From Lasioglossum baleicum (taxonomy: Eukaryota; Arthropoda; Insecta; Hymenoptera; Halictidae), in contig NW_027469353.1 of NCBI RefSeq assembly GCF_051020765.1, forward strand, positions 1 through 64,000: a DNA stretch of 64,000 nucleotides. The letters are read 5' to 3'. Positions 44,551-59,887 of the stretch are shown here, in pieces. Position 1 is the stretch's first letter. Each line of letters opens with the position of its first letter. Both the position numbers and the translations under genes were made by a program. A model generated the notes under the pieces. The model did no database searches. It was given only the letters and a program-made list of their open reading frames with translations, and was not told where the DNA came from.

Positions 44551-47140
44551 CGATTAACGCATAACGCATAACGCATAACGCATAACGCATAACGCATAAC
44601 GCATAACGCATAACGCATAACGCATAACGCATAACGCATAACGCATAACGCATAACGCATAACGCATAACGCATAACGCATAACGCATAACGCATAACGC
44701 ATAACGCATAACGCATAACGCATAACGCATAACGCATAACGCATAACGCATAACGCATAACGCTTAACGCATAACGCATAACGCATAACGCATAACGCAT
44801 AACGCATAACGCATAACGCATAACGCATAACGCATAACGCATAACGCATAACACATAACGCATAACGCATAACGCATAACGCTTAACGCATAACGCCTAA
44901 CGTATAACGCGTAACGCATAATGCATAACGCATAACGCTTAACGCATAGCCCATAACGCATAACGCATAACGCATAACGCATCGCGCATAACGCATAACG
45001 GATAACGCATAACGCATAACGCACAACGGATAACGCATAACGCATAACGCATAACGAATTACGCATAACGCATAACCCATAACGCATAACGCATAACGCA
45101 TAACGCATAACGCATAACGCATAACGCATAACGCATAACGCTTAACGCATAACGCATAACGCCTAACGCATAACGCGTAACGCATAATGCATAACGTATA
45201 ACGCTTAACGCATAGCCCATAACGCATAACGCATAACGCATCGCGCATAACGCATAACGGATAACGCATAACGCATAACGCATAACGGATAACGCATAAC
45301 GCATAACGCATAACGAATTACGCATAACGCATAACCCATAACGCATAACGCATAACGCATAACGCATAACGCTTAACGCATAGCTCATAACGCATAACGC
45401 ATAACGCTTAACGCATAACGCATAACGCATAACGGATAACGCATAACGCATAACGCATAACGGATAACGCATAACGCATAACGCATAACGCATAACGCAT
45501 AACGCATAACGCATAACGCGTAACGCATAATGCATAACGCATAACGCTTAACGCATAGCCCATAACGCATAACGCATAACGCATCGCGCATAACGCATAA
45601 CGCATAACGCATAACGCATAACACATAACGCATAACGCATAACGCATAACGCATAACGCATAACGCATAACGCATAACGCATAACGCATACCGCATAACG
45701 CATAACGCATAACGCATAACGCATAACGCATAACGCATAACGCATAACGCATAACGCATAACGCACAAAGCATAACGCATAACGCATAACGCATAACGCA
45801 TAACGCATAACGCATAACGCATAACGCATAACGCATAACGCATAACGCATAACGCATAACGCATAACGCATAACGCATAACGCATAACGCATAACGCATA
45901 ACGCATAACGCATAACGCATAACGCATAACGCATAACGCACAAAGCATAACACATAACGCATAACGCATAACGCATAACGCATAACGCATTACGCATAAC
46001 GCATAACGCATAACGCATAACGCATTACGCATAACGCATAACGCATAACGCATAACGCATAACGCATAACGCATAGCTCATAACGCATAACGCATAACGC
46101 TTAACGCATAACGCATAACGGATAACGCATAACGGATAACGCATAACGCATAACGCATAACGCATAACGCTTAACGCATAACGCATAACGCATAACGCAT
46201 AACGCATAACGCATAACGCATAACGCATAACGCATAACGCATAACGCATAACGCATAACGCATAACGCATAACGCATAACGCATAACGCATAACGCATAA
46301 CGATTAACGCATAACGCATAACGCATAACGCATAACGCATAACGCATAACGCATAACGCATAACGCATAACGCATAACGCATAACGCATAACGCATAACG
46401 CATAACGCATAACGCATAACGCATAACGCATAACGCATAACGCATAACGCATAACGCATAACGCATAACGCATAACGCATAACGCATAACGCATAACGCA
46501 TAACGCTTAACGCATAACGCATAACGCATAACGCATAACGCATAACGCATAACGCATAACGCATAACGCATAACGCATAACGCATAACGCATAACACATA
46601 ACGCATAACGCATAACGCATAACGCTTAACGCATAACGCCTAACGTATAACGCGTAACGCATAATGCATAACGCATAACGCTTAACGCATAGCCCATAAC
46701 GCATAACGCATAACGCATAACGCATCGCGCATAACGCATAACGGATAACGCATAACGCATAACGCACAACGGATAACGCATAACGCATAACGCATAACGA
46801 ATTACGCATAACGCATAACCCATAACGCATAACGCATAACGCATAACGCATAACGCATAACGCATAACGCATAACGCATAACGCTTAACGCATAACGCAT
46901 AACGCCTAACGCATAACGCGTAACGCATAATGCATAACGTATAACGCTTAACGCATAGCCCATAACGCATAACGCATAACGCATCGCGCATAACGCATAA
47001 CGGATAACGCATAACGCATAACGCATAACGGATAACGCATAACGCATAACGCATAACGAATTACGCATAACGCATAACCCATAACGCATAACGCATAACG
47101 CATAACGCATAACGCTTAACGCATAGCTCATAACGCATAA
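44551..47140. repeat. Tandem duplication with CGATTAA marker (about 1,745-bp period)
   Basis: CGATTAA, a double change, occurs only at 44551 and 46301 (1,750 bp apart). CGCTTAA 44761/46504, CACATAA 44852/46595, header 44880/46623 with CGTATAA in an unusual place (44901/46644), A2 header 45139/46882 and CTCATAA 45384/47127 are all 1,743 bp apart. So about 0.8 kb (44551-45400 and 46301-47140) is duplicated, with one heptamer lost between the first and second pairs. The spacer 45400-46300 holds B-like markers, CGCATAC 45685, CGCACAA 45762 and 45937, and CGCATTA 45986 and 46021. Confidence 0.92.
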
Positions 47141-48372
47141 CGCATTACGCATAACGCATAACGCATAACGCATAACGCATTACGCATAACGCATAACGCA
47201 TAACGCATAACGCATAACGCATAACGCATAGCTCATAACGCATAACGCATAACGCTTAACGCATAACGCATAACGGATAACGCATAACGGATAACGCATA
47301 ACGCATAACACATAACGCATAACGCATATCGCATATCGCATAACGCATAACGCATAACGCATAACGCATAACGCATAACGCATAACGCATAACGCATAAC
47401 GCATAACGCATAACGCATAACGCATAACGCATAACGCATAACGCATAACGCATAACGCATAACGCATAACGCATAACGCATAACGCATAACGCATAACGC
47501 ATAACGCATAACGCATAACGCATAACGCATAACGCATAACGCATAACGCATAACGCATAACGCATAACGCTTAACGCATAACGCATAACGCCTAACGCAT
47601 AACGCGTAACGCATAATGCATAACGTATAACGCTTAACGCATAGCCCATAACGCATAACGCATAACGCATCGCGCATAACGCATAACGGATAACGCATAA
47701 CGCATAACGCATAACGGATAACGCATAACGCATAACGCATAACGAATTACGCATAACGCATAACCCATAACGCATAACGCATAACGCATAACGCATAACG
47801 CTTAACGCATAGCTCATAACGCATAACGCATTACGCATAACGCATAACGCATAACGCATAACGCATTACGCATAACGCATAACGCATAACGCATAACGCA
47901 TAACGCATAACGCATAGCTCATAACGCATAACGCATAACGCTTAACGCATAACGCATAACGGATAACGCATAACGGATAACGCATAACGCATAACACATA
48001 ACGCATAACGCATATCGCATATCGCATAACGCATAACGCATAACGCATAACGCATAACGCATAACGCATAACGCATAACGCATAACGCATAACGCATAAC
48101 GCATAACGCATAACGCATAACGCATAACGCATAACGCATAACGCATAACGCATAACGCATAACGCATAACGCATAACGCATAACGCATAACGCATAACGC
48201 ATAACGCATAACGCATAACGCATAACGCATAACGCATAACGCATAACGCATAACGCATAACGCATAACGCATAACGCATAACGCATAACGCATAACGCAT
48301 AACGCATAACGCATAACGCATAACGCATACCGCATAACGCATAACGCATAACGCATAACGCATAACGCATAA
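47141..48372. repeat. 686-bp tandem duplication with CGCATAT doublet
   Basis: Markers CGCATTA 47141 and 47176, CGCATAG/CTCATAA 47225/47232, CGCTTAA 47253, CGGATAA 47274 and 47288, CACATAA 47309 and two adjacent CGCATAT units at 47323/47330 all recur 686 bp (98 units) later at 47827, 47862, 47911/47918, 47939, 47960, 47974, 47995 and 48009/48016. I see CGCATAT nowhere else in the window. An A2 cassette (47568, CGTATAA 47624) lies between the copies. Pure run 48023-48323 (43 units) ends at CGCATAC 48324. Confidence 0.93.
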
Positions 48373-51172
48373 CGCTTAACGCATAACGCATTACGCATAA
48401 CGCATAACGCATAACGCTTAACGCATAGCTCATAACGCATAACGCATAACGCTTAACGCATAACGCATAACGCATAACGCATAACGCATAACGCATAACG
48501 CATAACGCATAACGCATAACGCATAACGCATAACGCATAACGCATAACGCATAACGCATAACGCATAACGCATAACGCATAACGCATAACGCATAACGCA
48601 TAACGCATAACGCATAACGCATAACGCATAACGCATAACGCATAACGCATAACGCATAACGCATAACGCATAACGCATAACGCATAACGCATAACGCATA
48701 ACGCATAACGCATAACGCATAACGCATAACGCATAACGCATAACGCATAACGCATAACGCATAACGCATAACGCATAACGCATAACGCATAACGCATAAC
48801 GCATAACGCATAACGCATAACGCATAACGCATAACGCATAACGCATAACGCATAACCCATAACGCATAACGCATAACGCATAACGCATAACGCATAACGC
48901 ATAACGCATTACGCATAACGCATAACGCATAACGCATAACGCATAACGCATAACGCATAACGCATAACGCATAACGCATAACGCATAACGCATAACGCAT
49001 AACGCATAACGCATAACGCTTAACGCATAACGCATAACGCATAACGCATAACGCATAACGCATAACGCATAACGCATAACGCATAACGCATAACGCATAA
49101 CGCATAACGCATAACGCATAACGCTTAACGCTTAACGCATAACGCCTAACGCATAACGCGTAACGCATAATGCATAACGCATAACGCTTAACGCATAGCC
49201 CATAACGCATAACGCATAACGCATCGCGCATAACGCATAACGGATAACGCATAACGCATAACGCATAACGGATAACGCATAACGCATAACGCATAACGCA
49301 TAACGAATTACGCATAACGCATAACCCATAACGCATAACGCATAACGCATAACGCAAAACGCATAACGCATAACGCATAACGCATAACGCATAACGCATA
49401 ACGCATAACGCATAACGCATAACGCATAACGGATAACGCAAAACGGATAACGCATAACGCATAACGCATAACGCATAACGCATAACGCATAACGCATAAC
49501 GCATAACGCATAACGCATAACGCATAACGCATAACGCATAACGCATCGCGCATAACGCATAACGGATAACGCATAACGCATAACGCATAACGCATAACGC
49601 ATAACGCATAACGCATAACGCATAACGCATAACGCATAACGCATAACGCATAACGCATAACGCATAACGCATAACGCATAACGCTTAACGCATAACGCAT
49701 TACGCATAACGCATAACGCATAACGCATAACGGATAACGCATAACGCATAACGCATAACGCATAACGGATAACGCATAACGCATAACGCATAACGGATAA
49801 CGCATAACGCATAACGCATAACGAATTACGCATAACGCATAACCCATAACGCATAACGCATAACGCATAACGCAAAACGCATAACGCATAACGCATAACG
49901 CATAACGCATAACGCATAACGCATAACGCATAACGCATAACGCATAACGGATAACGCAAAACGGATAACGCATAACGCATAACGCATAACGCATAACGCA
50001 TAACGCATAACGCATAACGCATAACGCATAACGCATAACGCATCGCGCATAACGCATAACGGATAACGCATAACGCATAACGCATAACGCATAACGCATA
50101 ACGCATAACGCATAACGCATAACGCATAACGCATAACGCATAACGCATAACGCATAACGCATAACGCATAACGCATAACGCATAACGCTTAACGCATAAC
50201 GCATTACGCATAACGCATAACGCATAACGCATAACGGATAACGCATAACGCATAACGCATAACGCATAACGCATAACGCATTACGCATAACGCATAACGC
50301 ATAACGCATAACGCATAACGCATAACGCATAACGCATAACGCATAACGCATAACGCATAACGCATAACGCATAACGCATAACGCATAACGCATAACGCAT
50401 AACGCATAACGCATAACGCATAACGCATAACGCATACCGCATAACGCATAACGCATAACGCATAACGCATAATGCATAACGCATAACGCATAACGCATAA
50501 CGCATAACGCACAAAGCATAACGCATAACGCATAACGCATAACGCATAACGCATAACGCATAACGCATAACGCATAACGCATAACGCATAACGCATAACG
50601 CATAACGCATAACGCATAACGCATAACGCATAACGCATAACGCATAACGCATAACGCATAACGCACAAAGCATAACACATAACGCATAACGCATAACGCA
50701 TAACGCATAACGCATAACGCATAACGCATAACGCATAACGCATAACGCATAACGCATAACGCATAACGCATAACGCATAACGCATAACGCATAACGCATA
50801 ACGCATAACGCATAACGGATAACGCAAAACGGATAACGCATAACGCATAACGCATAACGCATAACGCATAACGCATAACGCATAACGCATAACGCATAAC
50901 GCATAACGCATAACGCATAACGCATAACGCATAACGCATAACGCATAACGCATAACGCATAACGCATAACGCATAACGCATAACGCATAACGCATAACGC
51001 ATAACGCATAACGCATAACGCATAACGCATAACGCATAACGCATAACGCTTAACGCATAACGCATAACGCATAACGCATAACGCATAACGCATAACGCAT
51101 AACGCATAACGCATAACGCATAACGCATAACGCATAACGCATAACGCATAACGCATAACGCATAACGCATAA
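48373..51172. repeat. First C cassette and a 0.5-kb internal duplication
   Basis: After a short B piece (CTCATAA 48429) and pure run 48457-48855 (57 units), the first doubled CGCTTAA header appears at 49122/49129. It carries CGAATTA 49304, CCCATAA 49325, CGCAAAA 49353, then a CGGATAA/CGCAAAA/CGGATAA trio at 49430-49450. CGAATTA, CCCATAA, CGCAAAA and the trio recur 518 bp later (49822, 49843, 49871, 49948-49968); CGCATCG and CGCTTAA/CGCATTA recur at about 500 bp (49542/50039, 49682/50186). A third trio stands at 50816-50836. TGCATAA at 50473 lies outside any header. Confidence 0.9.
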
Positions 51173-52614
51173 CGCTTAACGCTTAACGCATAACGCCTAA
51201 CGCATAACGCGTAACGCATAATGCATAACGCATAACGCTTAACGCATAGCCCATAACGCATAACGCATAACGCATCGCGCATAACGCATAACGGATAACG
51301 CATAACGCATAACGCATAACGCATAACGCATAACGAATTACGCATAACGCATAACCCATAACGCATAACGCATAACGCATAACGCAAAACGCATAACGCA
51401 TAACACATAACGCATAACGCATAACGCATAACGCTTAACGCATAACGCCTAACGCATAACGCGTAACGCATAATGCATAACGTATAACGCTTAACGCATA
51501 GCCCATAACGCATAACGCATAACGCATCGCGCATAACGCATAACGGATAACGCATAACGCATAACGCATAACGCATAACGGATAACGCATAACGCATAAC
51601 GCATAACGAATTACGCATAACGCATAACCCATAACGCATAACGCATAACGCATAACGCATAACGCATAACGCATAACGCATAACGCATAACGCATAACGC
51701 ATAACGCATAACGCATAACGCATAACGCATAACGCATAACGCATAACGCATAACGCATAACGCATAACGCATAACGCTTAACGCATAACGCATAACGCAT
51801 AACGCATAACGCATAACGCATAACGCATAACGCATAACGCATAACGCATAACGCATAACGCATAACGCATAACGCATAACGCATAACGCTTAACGCTTAA
51901 CGCATAACGCCTAACGCATAACGCGTAACGCATAATGCATAACGCATAACGCTTAACGCATAGCCCATAACGCATAACGCATAACGCATCGCGCATAACG
52001 CATAACGGATAACGCATAACGCATAACGCATAACGGATAACGCATAACGCATAACGCATAACGCATAACGAATTACGCATAACGCATAACCCATAACGCA
52101 TAACGCATAACGCATAACGCAAAACGCATAACGCATAACACATAACGCATAACGCATAACGCATAACGCTTAACGCATAACGCCTAACGCATAACGCGTA
52201 ACGCATAATGCATAACGTATAACGCTTAACGCATAGCCCATAACGCATAACGCATAACGCATCGCGCATAACGCATAACGGATAACGCATAACGCATAAC
52301 GCATAACGCATAACGGATAACGCATAACGCATAACGCATAACGAATTACGCATAACGCATAACCCATAACGCATAACGCATAACGCATAACGCATAACGC
52401 ATAACGCATAACGCATAACGCATAACGCATAACGGATAACGCAAGAAGAATAACGCATAACGCATAAAGCATAACGCATAACGCATAACGCATAACGCAT
52501 AACGCATAACGCATAACGCATAACGCATAACGCATAACGCATAACGCATAACGCATAACGCATAACGCATAACGCACAAAGCATAACACATAACGCATAA
52601 CGCATAACGCATAA
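51173..52614. repeat. Two C+A2 pairs
   Basis: Doubled CGCTTAA at 51173/51180 starts a C cassette (CGAATTA 51334, one CGGATAA missing, CGCAAAA 51383, CACATAA 51404) followed by A2 at 51432 (CGTATAA 51481). A second C at 51887/51894 (CGAATTA 52069, CGCAAAA 52118, CACATAA 52139) is followed by A2 at 52167 with CGCAAGA/AGAATAA 52440/52447. CGCACAA/AGCATAA/CACATAA at 52573-52593 leads into the E cassette at 52615. The same C-A2-C-A2-E order recurs at 55079-56556. Confidence 0.92.
51894..52166. repeat. C cassette (reference example)
   Basis: C starts with two adjacent CGCTTAA units (51887, 51894), keeps A offsets to +112, has CGGATAA at +140, and is one unit longer before CGAATTA (+175 instead of +168). 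Then CCCATAA +196, CGCAAAA +224 and CACATAA +245. Doubled headers occur only right of 49122: at 49122, 51173, 51887, 55079, 55814 and 59153. C therefore looks like a regional derivative of A1. Confidence 0.9.
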
Positions 52615-55600
52615 CGCTTAACGCATAACGCCTAACGCATAACGCGTAACGCATAATGCATAACGCATAACGGTTAACGCATAGCCCATAACGCTTAACG
52701 CATAACGCATCGCGCATAACGCATAACGGATAACGCATAACGCATAACGCATAACGCATAACGCATAACGCATAACGCATAACGCATAACGCATAACGCA
52801 TAACGCATAACGCATAACGCATAACGCATAACGCATAACGCATAACGCATAACGCATAACGCATAACGCATAACGCATTACGCATAACGCATAACGCATA
52901 ACGCATAACGCATAACGCATAACGCATAACGCATAACGCATAACGCATAACGCATAACGCATAACGCATAACGCGTAACGCATAACGCATAACGCATAAC
53001 GCATAACGCATAACGCATAACGCATAACGCATAACGCATAACGCATAACGCATAACGCATAACGCATAACGCATAACGCATAACGCATAACGCATAACGC
53101 TTAACGCATAACGCCTAACGCATAACGCGTAACGCATAATGCATAACGTATAACGCTTAACGCATAGCCCATAACGCATAACGCATAACGCATCGCGCAT
53201 AACGCATAACGGATAACGCATAACGCGTAACGCATAACGGATAACGCATAACGCATAACGCATAACGAATTACGCATAACGCATAACCCATAACGCATAA
53301 CGCATAACGCATAACGCATAACGCATAACGCATAACGCATAACGCATAACGCATAACGCATAACGCATAACGCATAACGCATAACGCATAACGCATAACG
53401 GATAACGCAAGAAGCATAACGCATAACGCATAAAGCATAACGCATAACGCATAACGCATAACGCATAACGCATAACGCAGAACGCATAACGCATAACGCA
53501 TAACGCATAACGCATAACGCATAACGCATAACGCATAACGCATAACGCATAACGCATAACGCATAACGCATAACGCATAACGCTTAACGCATAACGCATT
53601 ACGCATAACGCATAACGCATAACGCATAACGCTTAACGCATAGCTCATAACGCATAACGCATAACGCTTAACGCATAACGCATAACGCATAACGGATAAC
53701 GCATAACGCATAACGCATAACGGATAACGCATAACGCATAACGCATAACGCATAACGCATAACGCATAACGCATAACGCGTAACGCATAACGCATAACGC
53801 ATAATGCATAACGCATAACGCTTAACGCATAGCCCATAACGCATAACGCATAACGCATCGCGCATAACGCATAACGCATAACGCATAACGCATAACGCAT
53901 AACGCATAACGCATAACGCATAACTCATAACGCATAACGCATAACGCATAACGCATAACGCATAACGCATAACGCATAACGCATAACGCATAACGCATAA
54001 CGCATAACGCATCGCGCATAACGCATAACGGATAACGCATAACGCATAACGCATAACGCATAACGCATAACGCATAACGCATAACGCATAACGCATAACG
54101 CATAACGCATAACGCATAACGCATAACGCATAACGCATAACGCATAACGCTTAACGCATAACGCATTACGCATAACGCATAACGCATAACGCATAACGGA
54201 TAACGCATAACGCATAACGCATAACGCATAACGCATAACGCATTACGCATAACGCATAACGCATAACGCATAACGCATAACGCATAACGCATAACGCATA
54301 ACGCATAACGCATAACGCATAACGCATAACGCATAACGCATAACGCATAACGCATAACGCATAACGCATAACGCATAACGCATAACGCATAACGCATACC
54401 GCATAACGCATAACGCATAACGCATAACGCATAACGCATAACGCATAACGCATAACGCATAACGCATAACGCACAAAGCATAACGCATAACGCATAACGC
54501 ATAACGCATAACGCATAACGCATAACGCATAACGCATAACGCATAACGCATAACGCATAACGCATAACGCATAACGCATAACGCATAACGCATAACGCAC
54601 AAAGCATAACACATAACGCATAACGCATAACGCATAACGCATAACGCATAACGCATAACGCATAACGCATAACGCATAACGCATAACGCATAACGCATAA
54701 CGCATAACGCATAACGCATAACGCATAACGCATAACGCATAACGCATAACGCATAACGGATAACGCAAAACGGATAACGCATAACGCATAACGCATAACG
54801 CATAACGCATAACGCATAACGCATAACGCATAACGCATAACGCATAACGCATAACGCATAACGCATAACGCATAACGCATAACGCATAACGCATAACGCA
54901 TAACGCATAACGCATAACGCATAACGCATAACGCATAACGCATAACGCATAACGCATAACGCATAACGCTTAACGCATAACGCATAACGCATAACGCATA
55001 ACGCATAACGCATAACGCATAACGCATAACGCATAACGCATAACGCATAACGCATAACGCATAACGCATAACGCATAACGCTTAACGCTTAACGCATAAC
55101 GCCTAACGCATAACGCGTAACGCATAATGCATAACGCATAACGCTTAACGCATAGCCCATAACGCATAACGCATAACGCATCGCGCATAACGCATAACGG
55201 ATAACGCATAACGCATAACGCATAACGGATAACGCATAACGCATAACGCATAACGCATAACGAATTACGCATAACGCATAACCCATAACGCATAACGCAT
55301 AACGCATAACGCAAAACGCATAACGCATAACACATAACGCATAACGCATAACGCATAACGCTTAACGCATAACGCCTAACGCATAACGCGTAACGCATAA
55401 TGCATAACGTATAACGCTTAACGCATAGCCCATAACGCATAACGCATAACGCATCGCGCATAACGCATAACGGATAACGCATAACGCATAACGCATAACG
55501 CATAACGGATAACGCATAACGCATAACGCATAACGAATTACGCATAACGCATAACCCATAACGCATAACGCATAACGCATAACGCATAACGCATAACGCA

Positions 55601-56555
55601 TAACGCATAACGCATAACGCATAACGCATAACGCATAACGCATAACGCATAACGCATAACGCATAACGCATAACGCATAACGCATAACGCATAACGCTTA
55701 ACGCATAACGCATAACGCATAACGCATAACGCATAACGCATAACGCATAACGCATAACGCATAACGCATAACGCATAACGCATAACGCATAACGCATAAC
55801 GCATAACGCATAACGCTTAACGCTTAACGCATAACGCCTAACGCATAACGCGTAACGCATAATGCATAACGCATAACGCTTAACGCATAGCCCATAACGC
55901 ATAACGCATAACGCATCGCGCATAACGCATAACGGATAACGCATAACGCATAACGCATAACGGATAACGCATAACGCATAACGCATAACGCATAACGAAT
56001 TACGCATAACGCATAACCCATAACGCATAACGCATAACGCATAACGCAAAACGCATAACGCATAACACATAACGCATAACGCATAACGCATAACGCTTAA
56101 CGCATAACGCCTAACGCATAACGCGTAACGCATAATGCATAACGTATAACGCTTAACGCATAGCCCATAACGCATAACGCATAACGCATCGCGCATAACG
56201 CATAACGGATAACGCATAACGCATAACGCATAACGCATAACGGATAACGCATAACGCATAACGCATAACGAATTACGCATAACGCATAACCCATAACGCA
56301 TAACGCATAACGCATAACGCATAACGCATAACGCATAACGCATAACGCATAACGCATAACGCATAACGGATAACGCAAGAAGAATAACGCATAACGCATA
56401 AAGCATAACGCATAACGCATAACGCATAACGCATAACGCATAACGCATAACGCATAACGCATAACGCATAACGCATAACGCATAACGCATAACGCATAAC
56501 GCATAACGCATAACGCACAAAGCATAACACATAACGCATAACGCATAACGCATAA
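52615..56555. repeat. Right-family higher-order copy D1 (3,941 bp)
   Basis: Order: E (52615, CGGTTAA 52671, CGCTTAA 52692), CGCATTA 52874, lone CGCGTAA 52972, A2 (53098) carrying CGCGTAA 53224, CGCAAGA 53406 and CGCAGAA 53476, B (53581, with two extra units before TGCATAA 53805), CTCATAA 53924, CGCATCG 54008, CGCTTAA/CGCATTA 54148/54162, CGCATTA 54239, CGCATAC 54393, CGCACAA 54470 and 54596, CACATAA 54610, CGGATAA/CGCAAAA/CGGATAA 54757-54777, CGCTTAA 54967, C (55079/55086), A2 (55359), C (55814/55821), A2 (56094). Confidence 0.9.
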
Positions 56556-59500
56556 CGCTTAACGCATAACGCCTAACGCATAACGCGTAACGCATAATGC
56601 ATAACGCATAACGGTTAACGCATAGCCCATAACGCTTAACGCATAACGCATCGCGCATAACGCATAACGGATAACGCATAACGCATAACGCATAACGCAT
56701 AACGCATAACGCATAACGCATAACGCATAACGCATAACGCATAACGCATAACGCATAACGCATAACGCATAACGCATAACGCATAACGCATAACGCATAA
56801 CGCATAACGCTTAACGCATAACGCATTACGCATAACGCATAACGCATAACGCATAACGGATAACGCATAACGCATAACGCATAACGCATAACGCATAACG
56901 CATAACGCATTACGCATAACGCATAACGCATAACGCATAACGCATAACGCATAACGCATAACGCATAACGCATAACGCATAACGCATAACGCATAACGCA
57001 TAACGCATAACGCATAACGCATAACGCATAACGCATAACGCATAACGCATAACGCATAACGCATAACGCTTAACGCATAACGCCTAACGCATAACGCGTA
57101 ACGCATAATGCATAACGCATAACGCTTAACGCATAGCCCATAACGCATAACGCATAACGCATCGCGCATAACGCATAACGGATAACGCATAACGCATAAC
57201 GCATAACGGATAACGCATAACGCATAACGCATAACGCATAACGAATTACGCATAACGCATAACCCATAACGCATAACGCATAACGCATAACGCATAACGC
57301 ATAACGCATAACGCATAACGCATAACGCATAACGCATAACACATAACGCATAACGCATAACGCATAACGCTTAACGCATAACGCCTAACGCATAACGCGT
57401 AACGCATAATGCATAACGTATAACGCTTAACGCATAGCCCATAACGCATAACGCATAACGCATCGCGCATAACGCATAACGGATAACGCATAACGCGTAA
57501 CGCATAACGGATAACGCATAACGCATAACGCATAACGAATTACGCATAACGCATAACCCATAACGCATAACGCATAACGCATAACGCATAACGCATAACG
57601 CATAACGCATAACGCATAACGCATAACGCATAACGCATAACGCATAACGCATAACGCATAACGCATAACGGATAACGCAAGAAGCATAACGCATAACGCA
57701 TAAAGCATAACGCATAACGCATAACGCATAACGCATAACGCATAACGCAGAACGCATAACGCATAACGCATAACGCATAACGCATAACGCATAACGCATA
57801 ACGCATAACGCATAACGCATAACGCATAACGCATAACGCATAACGCATAACGCATAACGCTTAACGCATAACGCATTACGCATAACGCATAACGCATAAC
57901 GCATAACGCTTAACGCATAGCTCATAACGCATAACGCATAACGCTTAACGCATAACGCTTAACGCATAACGCATAACGCATAACGGATAACGCATAACGC
58001 ATAACGCATAACGGATAACGCATAACGCATAACGCATAACGCATAACGCATAACGCATAACGCATAACGCGTAACGCATAACGCATAACGCATAATGCAT
58101 AACGCATAACGCTTAACGCATAGCCCATAACGCATAACGCATAACGCATCGCGCATAACGCATAACGCATAACGCATAACGCATAACGCATAACGCATAA
58201 CGCATAACGCATAACGCATAACGCATAACGCATAACGCATAACGCATAACGCATAACGCATAACGCATAACGCATAACGCATAACGCATAACGCATAACG
58301 CATAACGCATAACGCATAACGCATAACGCATAACGCTTAACGCATAGCTCATAACGCATAACGCATAACGCTTAACGCATAACGCATAACGCATAACGCA
58401 TAACGCATAACGCATAACGCATAACGCATAACGCATAACGCATAACGCATAACGCATAACGCATAACGCATAACGCATAACGCATAACGCATAACGCATA
58501 ACGCATAACGCATAACGCATAACGCATAACGCATAACGCATAACGCATAACGCATAACGCATAACGCATAACGCATAACGCATAACGCATAACGCATAAC
58601 GCATAACGCATAACGCATAACGCATAACGCATAACGCATAACGCATAACGCATAACGCATAACGCATAACGCATAACGCATAACGCATAACGCATAACGC
58701 ATAACGCATAACGCATAACGCATAACGCATAACGCATAACGCATAACGCATAACGCATAACGCATAACGCATAACGCATAACGCATAAAGCATAACGCAT
58801 AACGCATAACGCATAACGCATAACGCATAACGCATAACGCATAACGCATAACGCATAACGGATAACGCAAAACGGATAACGCATAACGCATAACGCATAA
58901 CGCATAACGCATAACGCATAACGCATAACGCATAACGCATAACGCATAACGCATAACGCATAACGCATAACGCATAACGCATAACGCATAACGCATAACG
59001 CATAACGCATAACGCATAACGCATAACGCATAACGCATAACGCATAACGCATAACGCATAACGCATAACGCATAACGCATAACGCATAACGCATAACGCA
59101 TAACGCATAACGCTTAACGCATAACGCATAACGCATAACGCATAACGCATAACGCTTAACGCTTAACGCATAACGCCTAACGCATAACGCGTAACGCATA
59201 ATGCATAACGCATAACGCTTAACGCATAGCCCATAACGCATAACGCATAACGCATCGCGCATAACGCATAACGGATAACGCATAACGCATAACGCATAAC
59301 GGATAACGCATAACGCATAACGCATAACGCATAACGAATTACGCATAACGCATAACCCATAACGCATAACGCATAACGCATAACGCAAAACGCATAACGC
59401 ATAACACATAACGCATAACGCATAACGCATAACGCTTAACGCATAACGCCTAACGCATAACGCGTAACGCATAATGCATAACGTATAACGCTTAACGCAT

Positions 59501-59887
59501 AGCCCATAACGCATAACGCATAACGCATCGCGCATAACGCATAACGGATAACGCATAACGCATAACGCATAACGGATAACGCATAACGCATAACGCATAA
59601 CGAATTACGCATAACGCATAACCCATAACGCATAACGCATAACGCATAACGCATAACGCATAACGCATAACGCATAACGCATAACGCATAACGGATAACG
59701 CAAGAAGAATAACGCATAACGCATAAAGCATAACGCATAACGCATAACGCATAACGCATAACGCATAACGCATAACGCATAACGCATAACGCATAACGCA
59801 TAACGCATAACGCATAACGCATAACGCATAACGCATAACGCATAACGCACAAAGCATAACACATAACGCATAACGCATAACGCATAA
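56556..59887. repeat. Right-family higher-order copy D2 (3,332 bp)
   Basis: Order: E (56556, CGGTTAA 56612), CGCTTAA/CGCATTA 56808/56822, CGCATTA 56906, A1-like (57067), A2 (57368) with CGCGTAA 57494, CGCAAGA 57676 and CGCAGAA 57746, B (57858), CGCTTAA/CGCATAG/CTCATAA 58334-58354, pure run 58376-58788 (59 units), AGCATAA 58789, CGGATAA/CGCAAAA/CGGATAA 58859-58879, CGCTTAA 59111, C (59153/59160), A2 (59433) with AGAATAA 59706. The A2 and B part matches D1 at +4,270 to +4,291 bp. One C+A2 pair is missing relative to D1, which accounts for most of the shorter length. Confidence 0.9.
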
